In this document: piece after piece, positions 1 to 12,902 of the stretch
Numbering within the stretch: the first letter of the stretch is position 1
Layout: every line of letters starts with the position of its first letter
Assembly: GCA_036768485.1 (NCBI GenBank)
Contig: JAVLUZ010000154.1
Location: forward strand, 20,054,428-20,118,427
Reading direction: 5' to 3'
DNA: 64,000 bases
Origin: Mermis nigrescens
Lineage: Eukaryota; Nematoda; Enoplea; Mermithida; Mermithidae
Translations under genes and position numbers: made by a program
Notes under the pieces: generated by a model
Database searches by the model: none
Seen by the model: the letters and a program-made list of their open reading frames with translations, nothing else
What the model was told of the DNA's origin: nothing

Positions 1-1720
1 CTGGCACTTGACCGCGCTGGTGTAAACTCAATAAGGAGACAGTTCTGACGGTTTAAAGTTTACACTCAGGTAGTTGACGAAAAAATAAGGTTTCACATTA
101 TTTTAGTTGTCAACCGCTCCGATTTTGAATCGAGACGTGCAAAATATTGTAAAAACAAAGAACGTCTTAAGGGTTACTAAAATCGATACAGAGTTGATTC
201 TGATGGTGTAAAGTTTAAAGTCTGGTGTACAAAAAAAAACGTTTTTGACCTTTTTGCTGTCAACCACTCCAGTTTCGAATTGAATGAGGCGAACTATTCT
301 TAAAATAAGGTACATGGTAATCGTTGCACATCGCACTTCGTTGCGTTTCTTTACACTTAATACTGACTTTTTTGAAGGTGTAAAGTCTCAACTTTAGCTT
401 TAATAAAAACGTTTTTGGCAGGTTAATGTCATCCACTTTATCCGGATATGAGTTGGGACATGATACTAATTATAAAAATGTACTGAACATTGATGATCAC
501 GCTTGCACAAAATTACGTTTGAGAAGCAATTTCTAAGAAAGTCAACCTATTATTGAGCAAGTCAAAATTTAAGCATACCTGAAAATGACACTCGTGATAC
601 AGTTTTGCACGCTGAGGACGAATTTGATATTTATTTTTGTCGACAACTTAAATTCATGAAGCTAGAGTAACCAAAACTTTATATTTTGTCTTTTTTCGAT
701 ATTTCCACATGCTGTCACTTTTTTATTTACTGTTTCTCCAATTTCAAAAATATGCCTATGAAACTTTACAGGGGAGAAACTGTTAAATTTCCTATGAAAA
801 CTTGTTAAAATTTTTAAAACTATAGCAATATTTTGTTTACACATTAGTGTAAACAAAATGTTTCAGCACATAATATTTTAAAATTTTGCACAACATTTCT
901 CAGATCTCAGTCAATTTTAGCGGGTCTCAAAAATACTTCTTAGACACAGATGCCTAAGCATATCCTGTCACTACTTGTGAAATATTAAGAAAAGTAAGGG
1001 GGCCAGGCTACTCGAGCAAGCGTTAAGGTAAACATATTCCAAAACTGCGTTTTGGATACTTTGCATTATTAATGCTGTGTAAAGAGATGAGATGTTTCAA
1101 AGTATCTCAGAAACTCTATCTAAAACCAATGTTTTTGATAGAGTTTTCTATATGCATGTTTCTCATTTTGAACAAATACTTAAAGCACATAGATCTTGTT
1201 ACAGTTGTTTGGATTTTTGTCATTTTTAACATTTTTTCATGCTTTTTTATTTACTGATTTTTCTATTTATAGACCTTATTATTAAACATTTGCTTGATGG
1301 AAGATTGTTTGATTTTCTACAGAAATGTGTCAAAATTATCGACACGATGACAATATTTTGTTTATACAAAAGTGTAAACAAAATGTTTTAGCCTAGGAAA
1401 ACTTCACAAATTTCTCATAAAATCGCTTTGGTCAGTATGAACAGGACCACGTATGACCGTGGGTGGGAGGGAAGGGCGGACGGGTTAGCGGGTGTCTAGA
1501 TCCCGAGAATCCCGTAGGCCTCTAAATCGATAGATCTCTAGAATTTAATTTCGGCATATTTTTTAGTATTTTGCCGGTTTACACCACCCAGACTCCCCCA
1601 GAATTCGGTCGTTGTCCATATATGGTCTGGACACAAGAGATTTTTCACTAGCTGATACCTGAGCATACCCTATCTATATTGATACTTCTAAAAGCCTCAG
1701 AAAAGGTATAGGGTCAAGAT

Positions 1721-1966
1721 CACACATGGGCGTGGGGGGGTCTGGGGGGGTCTGGACCCCCCAGAAACCAAAAGACCCCCCCAGAATTCAATTTTTGAAA
1801 ATTTTTTCGTTTTTTTCGCAATTTTTTGATGCCAATGGATAGTGCTTGATGAGAAACGTCGAAAAATGGTGTTTTTATCAACCACGCTTCCACCATTTTT
1901 AAGGCCATTTTTTGACCTTCCAAAAAATCTTGGACCCCCCCAGAATTTTCTTGCTGCCCACGTATG
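1721..1966. mobile_element. hAT-like MITE, family F1 (TSD GTCAAGAT)
   Basis: This 246-bp non-coding element starts CACACATGGGC and ends with the inverted GCCCACGTATG, so the terminal inverted repeat is CAYACRTGGGC. It is flanked by a perfect 8-bp duplication GTCAAGAT (1713-1720 and 1967-1974), as expected of hAT-type integration. The body holds C-runs followed by a block matching the other F1 copies (GATGCCAATGGATAG). It is inserted in large repeat copy A. Confidence 0.85.
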
Positions 1967-1984
1967 GTCAAGATGCACAGCAGA

Positions 1985-2240
1985 GCCGATCTAGGGGGAG
2001 AATCAGGTGGTCTGTAGGGTCAAAACTTGAGCTTTTTGGGCCAAAACGACCTCAAAAAGTGGTACGTGCGCTAAAATAGTCTTAAAACTACGTTATTACA
2101 CAGTTTCTGATAAATTCAAAGCACTTTTGAATAAAATTTTTAATTTTCTTCCATTTTTGGCCCTAATTTTGCATCGTTTTTCCTATAAAATTTTCCATGT
2201 TCGTATTCTGAGGAGTCTAGCTAGACCTTCAAAACCCCCC
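1985..2240. repeat. Dispersed repeat family F3
   Basis: About 250 bp that recurs in similar form near 17005-17270, 25895-26120, 30630-30840 and 35365-35625. Shared segments include a G-rich start (GATCTGGGGG-like), a line about one pseudo-codon block containing CTACGTTATTACACA, and a C-rich end. No coding potential and no clear terminal repeats were resolved. Confidence 0.6.
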
Positions 2241-5200
2241 AGACTCAATACCGAGCTAGTCATGAGGGTGTAAAGTTTACACCAAAAATTCGAATGATCG
2301 GAGGAGGGCCAATTTTTTTAAAAATATTTCCCTGATTAGTAGGTTACGAATCTGGCCTTGAAATTTCTTCACACTCATTAGTTATTTCACAGGAGTGTGA
2401 AGTAGACGGTTTTTTCTCTTTTCATGTGCAAAAGCATATCTAACTCAGTTTTACATTCTATGCAGTCTGATTGGTTTCGAAAGGTAGACAGTTATAAAAT
2501 CTAGGGGAATGTTTTTATTTTTTTTCGAAAAAGTAATACTTTCAAATTTATAGGCGGTTTATTGTAGAGAGTCTGGGACAAAAAAATATATCCTGTCATA
2601 TTATCCACTCAGTAGACAGAACGTGGTAATTTTCTTTAAAATGTGCCTCGTCCTAAGCGCTACACGTCAAAATTTATTTTGATTCTTTACAATCAATATT
2701 GCCTTATTAGTGCAGGTATAAACTTTACACTGAAAAAAATTTTTCCGCCCAGAGCGTCGTGGACGATGAATTCAAAAAAATGTTCTCCGTAAGATCAGAA
2801 TAAAGAATCTGAGCTTTAAACTTTTCTGCAGCCAGTGTTTATTGAGGTATGAAGAGGTGAACTTCGAATTATACATCTATTTTTTCTAATGCCGATAGAT
2901 AACTCCGTATTGCATATTGTTTGATTAGATTATTCTTATTTCAGAGGTTTTTGACTCGTCTTTAATAAATAATTATTTTTAATATCATTAATGCACTATT
3001 CTTAAACTTTAGTAGAATGATGAATATTTTTCAAAATAGTATAATCAAGCTAAAATCTTCGCTGCGAGACTCAATTAACGTGCATTGTGTTAATAGACTG
3101 GCACCTAATCATATGCTCCTATATGTTACCATGTTAAAAAACCTGCAGCGTAATAAGTATAGGATGTTGTTTGAAAGTTGGGGAAAAATTTCAGATTTTT
3201 ATCTGTTGTCCACAAAACAGCGAAATCCTGAGTGACTAAGTATTAAAATCCGCCGATATGTTGAGTTCGTGCAAGTGGCTGACGTATCCGAAAAAAAGAA
3301 TAATGGGTTCAAATCTTCTGAAAACTGACTTTTTCATTTTTTTAATTCTTTTGGCAAAACCATGCACTTCATTTGACTTATTTATCGTATTTAGGTTAAG
3401 TAATCCACTGGCTTCTTCATTTATCGTTTTGTAAAACTCCAAATTTGTGTTTACTATTTTATTTTAGGGTCAGTATTTAATCATAGGTAGCGAGTTAGCG
3501 CGTACCTATAATATGCTTGGGTACCCCCAACACCTGTGCACCCCCTACAGCTATAACGGGACAGATCTGGGAGGTGCGGTTTTTTAAAAGAAAGATAATT
3601 AAAAATTCGCCGCCCTTTTTTTTGTTTTTTTCACATTCAAAACTACCTGTGTAAAGAAGGTGTAAAGTTTTGGCGTAACGTTATAACATATTGTGAATTT
3701 TGGGGGTTTTTTACTGGGCTTGTGGAAAACTCAGTATTGAATCTTCAAACAATTTATTGGCATATATTCGTAGAGAAAGGAATTCTGCAGATGACAATTT
3801 TTTGTTTTTTGAATTCTGCCTTAGTTCTCGAATGGGAGTCTAAAGAGTGTGAAAATCTGGGGATGAAAAGACACATTTTGGTCGAGTTTTCGACTTGTTT
3901 ATGTCTGCCAACAACTCCGGTTACGAGTTTTAAGAAATTTTTTCTGACAGAAATGTACTACGGATCAAGGGCTATCATGTGCTTACCAGCTAACTTTTCT
4001 ACAATCAATACGCAGTTAGTACTATGGGTTTGAACTTTACACTCTAGTTGATGAGTAAAAAACAGATTTTGTCCAAGATTTCTCTGCCAACTTTTTCGGT
4101 TATGAGTTGGGATGAATTGAATAAAATAGAAATAAAGTAACTTCTAAGGGCTACACGTCGAAGCAAGCCTCGTTTAGAAGACGTAATATTGAGTTGTTTA
4201 TGGGAGTGTAAAGTTCGAAATCTGAGATGTAAAATGGGCGAAAAAACAGGAATTTTTCGCATTTTGATTGATAAATCATATCAGATATTTATGGAACATT
4301 AGTTTGGCATATACAAACGTACTACAATCAAAGAGCTACAAACTGGCCCGAACCGAATTTATTTACACACAATGGGGCGTTAGGTTCAGATTTTTGAAGT
4401 TAGCAATGTAGTGGACAGTGAAAAATACGTGTTTGTACATTTTTTGTTCGCCACTTTTTCTGTTCATAAGTCGGGCGAGGTCGAATAGGATAAAAATGAA
4501 GTACTTTCTAAGGGGTACGCGTCACAGCGAATTGCGTTTGTTTACATCAATATTTAGCTTTTTCAGGATGTGTAAAGTCAAAAAATGGGGGAGTTAAACA
4601 TGTTTCTGACTTCTTTTTTCTGCCAAGTTCTGGGTTATGAGTCTGGACATAATCTCAAGTCTAAAAATGAACCAGAAGCCAAATGTGATACGCCAATTTG
4701 TTTACACTCAACAGTGGTGTAAAGTGGTTTACATCTGATATTTATATGTCCTCGGGCCATTGTGGAGACTTAATTTTTTCATAAATGTTTATCGTAATAT
4801 CAGAGTAATACCAGAATTACGAATCCTACTGAAATTTTCTTTACACTCTGTGGTTGTGTAAAGTTTACACTGCATATTAACTTTAGTTCTAGAGCCTTGC
4901 AGCAGCTTGATTTTTTCTAAAGTCTAAAAATGTACCAGGAATCAAATGTGAGACGCCAGTTGAGCGCGTTTGCTTACACTCAACAGTGGTGTAAAGTAGT
5001 TTACAACTGATGTTTATTTGTTCTCGGGTTATTGTGGAGACTCAATTTTTTCATAGATCTTAATCGTAATATCAGAGTAATATTAGAATTACGAATCCGA
5101 CTAAAATCTTCTTTACACTATGTGGTTGTGTAAAGTTTACACTGCGTATTAATTTCAGTTCTAGAGCCTTGCGAAAGCTTATTTTTTTCAAAATGTTCTA

Positions 5201-5542
5201 CGTAAAATCAGAATTGGGAATCTGACTATTAGTTTTCTCTACACCTAGTAGTTGTGTAAAGTTTGCACTATTCATTTGTTGTTAATATGTAGTTTATACT
5301 ACAAATTTATTTTACGTCCAAATCTAAGCGTTCGTGTTCCTTACAATTGATATTTGCGTAACGTTTAAGCTGAAAAACTTTGATCTGTTTAAATGATGTA
5401 AGTTTGTCTTGTTTAAAAAGGATAATGCTGATGTTAAGAACAATATTGTTTTCCGCGTTATTGGGCTGCTGTCATTATTGTGGCATGTTAGTGTATGTGT
5501 TTACTGACTGATGTACTCAAATCATGCTAATTAAAAGTATGG

Positions 5543-6342
5543 TACTTGCAAGGAAATATGCTCCGATGGAACAAAAAAGATGAATATACTTGGAATTGTG
5601 GATTATTAAGGATGTAAAAGGAGGGGATTAGGAAAAAGCTACATAAAGTCGCAAAATCTGCTTAAAAATTACACTTTCTCTAAGCAACGCAAAAACTCGA
5701 AGTATATCCTGCGGCCAACAGATTAAAATAAATATTTAACCATAAAAATGATTGAAAAAGCAGCACATTAGCTATGCAGTAGCTATGGGAAATTATATTG
5801 AGTAAACTAACAGTCTTTCTAAGCCAATTTAATGAAATAGCAAACATCGATGCATCCAAGACAATTGAAGAAATTGTTGGTTTAAAACAGGAGGAAACGC
5901 GTAAGTTGACTTGAAACGGACTAAATGTAGGTACACTAGCATGCCCGTAACGATTGTGTGCACTAATCAATCGGCCCCTGCTTTGCTTGCTGTAATGCGC
6001 ATAACAAAATAAAACAACTTTAAATACAATACCACTTAGTTTTCTATTAATCAGGATACGAAGCTAGTCAGCGTTGCTACTTGCCAGCAATTTAAAAAAG
6101 TAAACATTATAGATTTCGTTTATGCACTCTTATCTGAAACTTTGAAAATTATTTAAAAAGACACTTTTTTAGAGGCCGCAGAATATACTTCGATTTTTTG
6201 CGTTGCTTAGAAAAAGTGTGATTTTTGCAGATTTTGCGACTTTAGGTAGCTTTTTCCTAGTCCCCTCCTTTTACATCCTTAATAATCCACAATTCCAAGT
6301 GTATTCATCTTTTTTGTTCCATCGGAGCATTTTTCTTTGCTT
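5543..6342. mobile_element. Fold-back element, copy 1
   Basis: About 800 bp with arms of roughly 170 bp or more in inverted orientation: the left arm has GCTCCGATGGAACAAAAAAG and the right arm ends in its complement TTTTTTGTTCCATCGGAGC. Both arms include CTTTCTCTAAGCAACGC or its complement and a segment with GGCCGCAGAATATACTTCG. Copies at 35722-36472 and 48273-49045 share the same structure. It is non-coding. The start is diverged (TACTTGCAAGG instead of TACTAGCAAAG). Confidence 0.8.
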
Positions 6343-7245
6343 ATGTATATTGTTCAGGAGTGGTTATTCATAAAAAACTTGCATTTAAATAGAATGGTGA
6401 CTAAAATTCATTAAAACATCAAATTTTTCTGTATTTTGCTTTTACCCTGAAAACTTTCGGATTTTTTTGCAATTGACTGTGACATTTGTCTTATGCTATC
6501 GTGTATTGTTAATATGTTGTTATGCCGTATTCTTTTTTTAAATAAGCACAAGCCCAAATCGTTCATTCAATATGATTTCCGATTTTCGTGACTGAAGAGT
6601 AGTTTTTTCTGCAGAAATGTCTTAAGGCGAAAAAATTTCCCTTATGAAAAAAATACTTTTTCTAAGCTGGATAATATTTTTTAATGGTCTTACTGATGCA
6701 TAGAGGATGAACTATTGGTAAAAGAGTCTTAGTTTGTGTCTTAACTCGTAGTTAAGTTAACAATTTCGTTTATGTCGAGGATATAAAACCTTACCTTGTT
6801 TTAGGATCTACAAAAATTATTATTGACTAGCAAAAGGGGCTCGTCGTTGCCCATTTTGCTAGAGCAATCTTTTTTGCAAACGAGTGGCTTCGCTCCCCAT
6901 TTGCAATCGACAACAGAAAGTATAATTCTTATAATGAATATCAAAAAATTGTAATGGAGCACTAATCAAAAATTATTAATCTAAGCTTGCCTTCACTCTA
7001 CAATTTATTTAAACTATGCTTATTTTGAATCATTTCACTCACAAAAATTTACAATGTCCGCTCAATAACTTTACAACGAATCATTCAATTTTTATAAGTT
7101 CAATAAAGTTTTCAGCTTCATTTTTCTGCTCGTATGACAATTAGAGGGCATTGTAGACTGTGCAGAAAATTAATTCAAATTTGTCCGCATTGTAAGCAAA
7201 CGCGAAAAGTTCCACGTAAAATTAATCGATAGAAGTAGAGATATC
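6343..7245. other. Intergenic, no gene seen
   Basis: AT-rich sequence without a convincing ORF. A segment starting near 6829 (GACTAGCAAAAGGGGCTCGT) resembles the start of a segment at 20337 (GACTAGCTGAGCTACCCGGC) and may be the edge of another dispersed element. I could not identify it. Confidence 0.4.
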
Positions 7246-7413
7246 TATAGTCTGTTTCACATAAGTTTGTACATAAATTCTAAGAATTTTCAATGACAGA
7301 TAGCCGAGGGTACGATAATTATATATTAACTCAATGCGATAGTCGCAATCTGTCAGCTTATTGTCGGAGATAGTTTTAAAATTTATGACCGAAGTTACGT
7401 GAAACAGACTATA
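7246..7413. mobile_element. Tc1/mariner-like MITE, family F2
   Basis: This 168-bp element is bounded by TATAGTCTGTTTCAC and the inverted GTGAAACAGACTATA. The outer TA pairs fit a TA target duplication. It is non-coding and it is the cleanest F2 copy in the window. Confidence 0.8.
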
Positions 7414-8658
7414 AAATCGTGTCAGTCTTCTCGAAAGCCGTGCGGTTGCTGCTTTTATTTGATTTACATTGTGTTTCACACACGTTGGTTTACATCAAAA
7501 GCATTCATAAGTTGATATTTTTGCTTACTGCGAGCTTGTTCTCATTGATTGTTCACACTTTTTTACAACCTTCCTCAATTTTCTGTTAACACGTTTTTAG
7601 CCGTTTTAGGTACCACTTCAGTAATTTTGAGTATTCGATTCGGAATTGGAGGTCAAATAAACACCAGGTGCTAAATTCATGGAGCAACACCCAAGTTATG
7701 CTCCTGCACAACGACAAATCCCAAAATTTTACTTATGGATAGGGTATTTTGAGCTCCTGTATATCAAAAACTAATCCGTGAATTTTCCTCAAATTCCACA
7801 GTAAGGTCATCCAATGCATTACTTAAAAATAAATGTAATTTAAATAAAATTTATTTGCTGCGATTTGAGATTTAAGTAAAAATGCAACATTAAAATGCGT
7901 TTTTCCCACAATTTTTTGTCTTTTTACATTGCGATGTAAAGTGGTTTACACCAATTGATAGCGCAGGTTGGTCTAGGGTGTTATAAAAAATTTGCCCCGC
8001 GGCTATTACGTAAGATATTAGAGCCGCGAAAACTTTTTATAGTAATCCGTCCTTTCCTGGTTTCAGAAGCACGATGAAGCCATTTTGATCAAAAATTCGA
8101 AATTAGGGGCTCGGAATATTCAATGAGTAAAAATTAGGGTCACTCGATTACAGACCCACACACAGACAACTCGAAATTATTATAGATTTTTCTTTTGTTA
8201 GATCAACATTCATGTTATCCTGCCATTTGCTTTTCTATTATCAACCTTTTTTAACAACAATTAAGACTGATTTTCAATTCTCTGCCCTATGGAATCTTAA
8301 GCTAATCAGAGATCGGCGAATTGATCTCATTGTACGGGGCGAATTTAGCCAATTCTTTTTGGTGATTTCCCGTGTTACATTATTTATATATTTGGTATTT
8401 AATATTGCTAAATAATATTCGAATGTTTTTTATGTCTGTCCTAATTTTCAAAGCAAAGTGCTAAAAATTTTATGCAACAGAATATGCCAAAATTTGTCCA
8501 ATTTAGCTTCACTTTACGGTACGTGGAAATTTCTAAATTCGATCCCAAAACCTGTGCAAATTTGAGAACTAAATACACATTTGAACCTCTAGAAACGTTC
8601 AGAGGACCTCTAGAAAGGTCCAATATACCTTTAGAAAGACTTCTTTTGCACCGAAATC
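7414..8658. other. Intergenic, no gene seen
   Basis: No coding region recognised. Near 8140-8190 there is a segment of ACAGACCCACACACAGAC followed by ATTATTATAG, of a sort that often ends dispersed insect repeats, so a degenerate element may end here. A GTAAAGTGGTTTACACC motif near 7935 resembles the palindrome of the large repeat family. Confidence 0.35.
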
Positions 8659-8849
8659 TAAAGTCTGTTTCGCACAGTTGGGTCATAAATTTTAAAAGTA
8701 CCTCCTACCGACAATAAGCTGACAAATTTTGGATTTTGATTATAGCACTGATCGGATGTGCATATAATAATCGTATCGTCGTAACCCTCGGCTTGCTCTC
8801 GATAAAAATTCTTAAAATTTGTGCACGAAGTAATGTGAAACAGGCTATA
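8659..8849. mobile_element. Tc1/mariner-like MITE, family F2, diverged
   Basis: It begins TAAAGTCTGTTTCGCAC and ends GTGAAACAGGCTATA, matching the F2 ends with several changes. It is about 190 bp, in the opposite internal orientation to the 7246-7413 copy, and non-coding. Confidence 0.7.
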
Positions 8850-9031
8850 GTGGTTCAGAGGTTCAGAGGCGCTCAGAGTAGTCATTGATAGTGGTCAATT
8901 TGTTCCTTAAACAATTTTCTTGTTGAAACAAGATCGATTAAAGGTTTTCACAAAACAAATATGGAATTTTGCATTTCAGCTGCTTGCTGTAGAAGGAGTA
9001 ACCGATTGCTTTAGCCAAATCGCTTCAATTC

Positions 9032-9259
9032 TAAAGTCCGTTTCATTTAACTTTGCGGTTTTCCTTTTAATTCAATCCGCATGAATCGAGCTACAAAAGT
9101 GGTGCAAATTTTTGATGCAGTGATGCGTTTGGCAATAGCAAGCGTCTCACCGTAACTCGATATACTGTAGAATATCACAGCTATGCTGTTAGTTTAAACT
9201 ACTTTTGTATGCACTTTAAATTTTTGCAGAAACCTCAACAATAAATGAAACAGACTATA
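9032..9259. mobile_element. Tc1/mariner-like MITE, F2 variant
   Basis: The ends are TAAAGTCCGTTTCAT and ATGAAACAGACTATA. The inside differs from the short F2 copies and matches the inside of the larger element at 57946-58533 (segment with GAGCTACAAAAGTGGT and the reverse of the segment near 58450), so this is an F2 subfamily with a separate core. Confidence 0.7.
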
Positions 9260-9469
9260 ATTTTTATTTTATCTGTGTTTGTTGTTGAAAATGACCAATA
9301 TAAATTATTGTGCTTCTCAATTTCAATTTTCCGCAGAAGTGAAATTTTTTGATTACTAATACAGAAAATGCGCTAAAAATCGAATGGGTCAACACTTTAT
9401 AAGTACCTACGTAACGCTTTACTATTTGTCTATATGGTTCGCATTAAAGAGAAATATACACTTCTGAAC

Positions 9470-9600
9470 CACTGAACCTCTAGAAAGAATCTCTAAAACA
9501 CCAACTTTCTAGAAGTCGTTGGTGCAACAGAACACCTCTAAACCTCTGAAGCGCACCACTGAACCTCTAAACCACCGAACCTCTGAATTACTGAATTGGT
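9470..9600. repeat. Degenerate GAACCTCTA short tandem repeat
   Basis: The 9-mer GAACCTCTA or close variants recurs through this stretch. Related patches occur at about 8582-8640 and, reversed, at about 8866-8880. It is low complexity and non-coding. Confidence 0.6.
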
Positions 9601-9778
9601 GCAACAGGATCCAGAAGCACGATTGAAAAGATAATAACCCAAATTTTAATACCGAACATGTTTCACACAAAAATAAATAAGGTACAACGAATGATAAATT
9701 AAAACTAGTAAACGCGTTAGACATATGTCTGTACTTAGCATCAATATTTAATCTTATATAAGCTCGTAGTTTTCGCAA

Positions 9779-10187
9779 TCTGTAAGTTTAGCTAAATTTC
9801 AAATATCGATCTACATCAGATGCGTCAGATGTCTTTCCAGTGTTTTGGTCATCAGTCGTTGCCCGCTTCGCTTTAGCTAGTCTTTTGATTACTGACGACT
9901 CTTTAAGCGATTTTTTACTTTTTTCAGCTTTTAGTGGCGACAATGTTGCGTAATGCTGCATGGCAGACTTGTCAGTGGTAGGTTTCCTAAGGAATAAATT
10001 GGTTGCACATAGTTATCACATAAGTTTTGCTAATATTATGCGAATGCAAGTTTCTGAATGAAATTCCTGAATTAGCTAGCGTAGTGATCAATAAAACTTT
10101 ACATTCTTCATATGCAGCAGCTAATGAATCACTGCGAATTGAAGTAAACCATGTTGTTCACACTTGATTTTCGAAATAATGTAGGTT
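9779..10187. other. Intergenic, no gene seen
   Basis: AT-rich sequence with no convincing ORF, splice-supported exon or recognised repeat. Confidence 0.4.
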
Positions 10188-11307
10188 TAGTGTTGTAAAA
10201 GATAAGGATTTTTTGCAAGATTAAAGATTGAGATAAAGTTGAAATTTTAAAATCTAGAAGATAAAGATAAAGATAAAGATAAAGATAAAGATAAAAAATT
10301 AAGAAAGATAAAGATAAAGATAATTTGCAAGATAAAGGAACCAAAAAGATAAAGATAAAGATAAAGTGTACATAAGTAAATATGGTCGTCTGGACCCAGG
10401 ATGTTTGTGAAGTGCAATAAACGAGAGTGGGTGATGTAAAGCAGCCAACTGAATGCCCTAATTTTTACACGTGAGATCAAAGAGGTGATAAGCATTAAGC
10501 ACACATAAATGTAGGTTTGGGGGTTTACCCGCGGTAGCTGACTGACCTACGTACTACTATTACAGGCAGACCACTTCTTTCTTATCCCAAGCATCAGAAC
10601 CCTGCTCTGTGCGCCTGCACAAAGTATACATAGTCGCGACATTTATTGATTTTTTCAAACTTCTCTATGTTTCCTAGGCTTGGACTTAGATTAACTTGGG
10701 TGCTAGTAGTAGTACTCCCGCTTAGATCGGTATCACCCCCGCTTGCTTAGGTTGATATACAGGCATTAGTTTGGGCCGCGTGCCATAGGGTTTAAACAAT
10801 TGTTTTCTTTTCTTTTCTTGTATTACAATAAAACTTGAATGCGTCTAAATGTATTTCACGTCAAACCTGCATTTTGGATTACATGCTAACTTATGTACAT
10901 ACTTTATCTTTTTTGCAAGATAAATTCCTATCAAAAAGATAAAGATAAAGATAGTAGCCTGGGATTTTTCCAAAAGATAAAGATAAAAAAATCATCAAGA
11001 TAAAGATAAAGATATCTTTATCTTTATCTTTATCTTGCTAAAAAGGGCGTGTTCTAAGTGCATAATTTATTTAGCCTGCGCGCCTACCTTCGTCTTTTGC
11101 ACTAATCTCGTATAAATGTACTTTAATTAATAATTTCTTGCTTTTAGAATATGTGATTTTGTATGATGATTCATGTCGAATGTTTATTCATAATTGTATT
11201 GCATTGTATATTCATGTTTCTTTTCTTATTGTGTTCTTTTTTGTGCGACAAAAATAAATATTTGTATTCGTATTTGTATAAAGATAAAGATATCTTTTAC
11301 AACACTA
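10188..11307. mobile_element. Probable hAT-like element with internal ATAAAG arrays
   Basis: The ends are TAGTGTTGTAAAAGATA and the inverted TATCTTTTACAACACTA, over about 1120 bp. Flanks share GTAGGT (10181-10186 and 11308-11313), offset by one base from a clean 8-bp duplication, so the duplication is only probable. The inside contains (ATAAAG)n arrays at about 10255-10365 and 10925-11035, the latter ending in a palindrome of AAGATAAAGATATCTTTATCTT type. ORFs on the minus strand here are translations of the hexamer repeat and are spurious. Confidence 0.6.
10255..10365. repeat. (ATAAAG)n microsatellite
   Basis: Repeated AAAGAT/ATAAAG hexamers, interrupted by a short AATTAAG patch and a few unrelated bases. 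The same hexamer starts right at the host element's end, so it probably grew from the transposon sequence. Confidence 0.9.
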
Positions 11308-12180
11308 GTAGGTATACCTACTTATAACTGATAAACAGATCGAATAAAATACGCGTATAACTTCGAGAGATTAAGTAGTGTGTAATTCAAAACCTCATTA
11401 TCAAGAAAAAGCGCGGAACTGCGAAACAGAATATTTGAATGAAATTCCTGCGTTATCATTATTACTGCGTTTTTCTATACGTTTTAAATCTTTTTTTAGA
11501 ACGGCAAGCGTATTAAAACTTTGTTAGGACAACAGAAAAGCAGCGGACGGACCAACTACGTCAGGTTTTCTGGTGAAAAACGCTGCTCAAGACGTTAGGT
11601 AGACATAGCGCTTGACAATGGTCCTCCATTCTGCCTAAACTGGCCTGATACTAACAAAAACAAATACGTGATTAATTCCGTTTCGTTGACCTCTTGCGTA
11701 GATCAACGTCTTGAATGCTACCGTTAGGAAAAAAATTTAAAAAATTATGGCCCTTAATCTACGTGCGCGCTTTTATTCTAGATAAGTTTTTAATATTGTA
11801 AATAATTATGGGATTTTGAATTAAAAACTACTCTCAATTCGTCGATGTGCGCGTTTTTCGACTTATAAAATTGAGTGAAATATCGTTTACTTAAACCTTC
11901 GTGCTCGCAATGGTTATAATTGAATCAAAACCTGGAATAACGTATTTTACATTCACATGCAACAGTCTTGAAAAAACTGAAAAGTATCTCTGAGAGCATG
12001 CTGTAATAAAAATCAAATACTATGATAATTTTGCTTCATTCAGTTAGAAACGTCCCATCGTCAAAGTAAAGTGCACACTCATGGAGAGTACAACTCGTGA
12101 AAGTTTGTATGTTGGTATAATTTACATTGTATTAAATATTAAGAATTATGTACTACATATTGTACGTGTACCTACCTACC
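11308..12180. other. Intergenic, no gene seen
   Basis: AT-rich sequence with no ORF of note and no clear repeat structure. Confidence 0.4.
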
Positions 12181-12215
12181 TATGACCTGTTTCACATAAG
12201 CTTACAATTTTTACC

Positions 12216-12720
12216 TATAATCTATTTCACGAGACGCGCGTGAGAATCAATTTTCAGCGATCTAGCGAACAGCTAGAAAAGTGGTTTCGGGGCACTTTAC
12301 TGTCATGCAATCTAATTTAGTAAAACTTCATGTGCTTTTCAATTGCTGTGCACAGTATCATGATTGCTACCTCAGTTTAAACCACTTTTGTAATCAATTT
12401 ACATCGACTCAAGAAGTGTTACCATACCAGGGCGTGGGGAATTCAGAAGGTGCACCCTTCCCCCGAGAAACCAAAATACCCTCCCCCAGAAATCAAAATA
12501 CCCCCAGAATTCAATTTTTGAATTTTTTTTTGTTTTTTTCGCAATTTTTTGATGCCAATGGATAGTGCTCGATGAGAAACGTTGAAAAATGGTGTTTTTT
12601 CGCCATACCGGCATTTTTAAGTCCATTTTTTACCTTTGAAAAAATCTTGTACCCCCAGAACTTTGGTGCCGCCCACCTATGATTGTGACCCATGCACAAG
12701 GTTTCGTGAAACAGACTATA
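12216..12720. mobile_element. Middle F2 MITE of the nest
   Basis: The left end is TATAATCTATTTCACGAG and the right end is TTTCGTGAAACAGACTATA. The core has AAAAGTGGTTT-type sequence like the 57946-58533 element. It is split by the F1 MITE at 12423-12681. Confidence 0.7.
12423..12681. mobile_element. hAT-like MITE, family F1, innermost
   Basis: It begins CATACCAGGGC and ends GCCCACCTATG. The body contains TTTTTTGATGCCAATGG and the ATGAGAAACGTTG segment of F1. Flanks AGTGTTAC (12415-12422) and ATTGTGAC (12682-12689) agree at 6 of 8 bases, consistent with an aged 8-bp duplication. Confidence 0.75.
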
Positions 12721-12902
12721 ACGATTTTCAGCTGCTGTAAACCAACGATTATCTATCCCTTGTTTACGGTAAACTGTCAGTTTACGGCAGCAGAAATTCT
12801 TGAAAGAAAACCGCAAGGTCATCTGAAACAGGTTATAGGTAAATAGGTATTACATGATAATAAATCATTAACTATTACACATACATATAATGCAAAATAA
12901 GC

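Larger units (their letters stand above)
1..5542 (-). repeat. Large palindrome-rich repeat, copy A (reverse)
   Basis: This non-coding repeat runs from the left edge to the fold-back element at 5543 and is the reverse of the copies at 36473-40370 and 49046-55920. It carries GTGTAAAGTTTACAC palindromes (for example near 2268, 4855 and 5127) and landmark segments shared with the other copies, such as the stretch around 3480-3660 that matches the reverse of about 55780-55920. ORFs here (3017-3235, 3722-4033) lie inside repeat sequence and look spurious. The left boundary is outside the window. No host gene is visible. Confidence 0.75.
12181..12837. mobile_element. Outer F2-like MITE of a three-level nest
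   Basis: It is bounded by TATGACCTGTTTCACATAAG on the left and the partly inverted GTCATCTGAAACAGGTTATA on the right. It is interrupted by a second F2-like element (12216-12720), itself interrupted by an F1 element (12423-12681). Confidence 0.6.
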
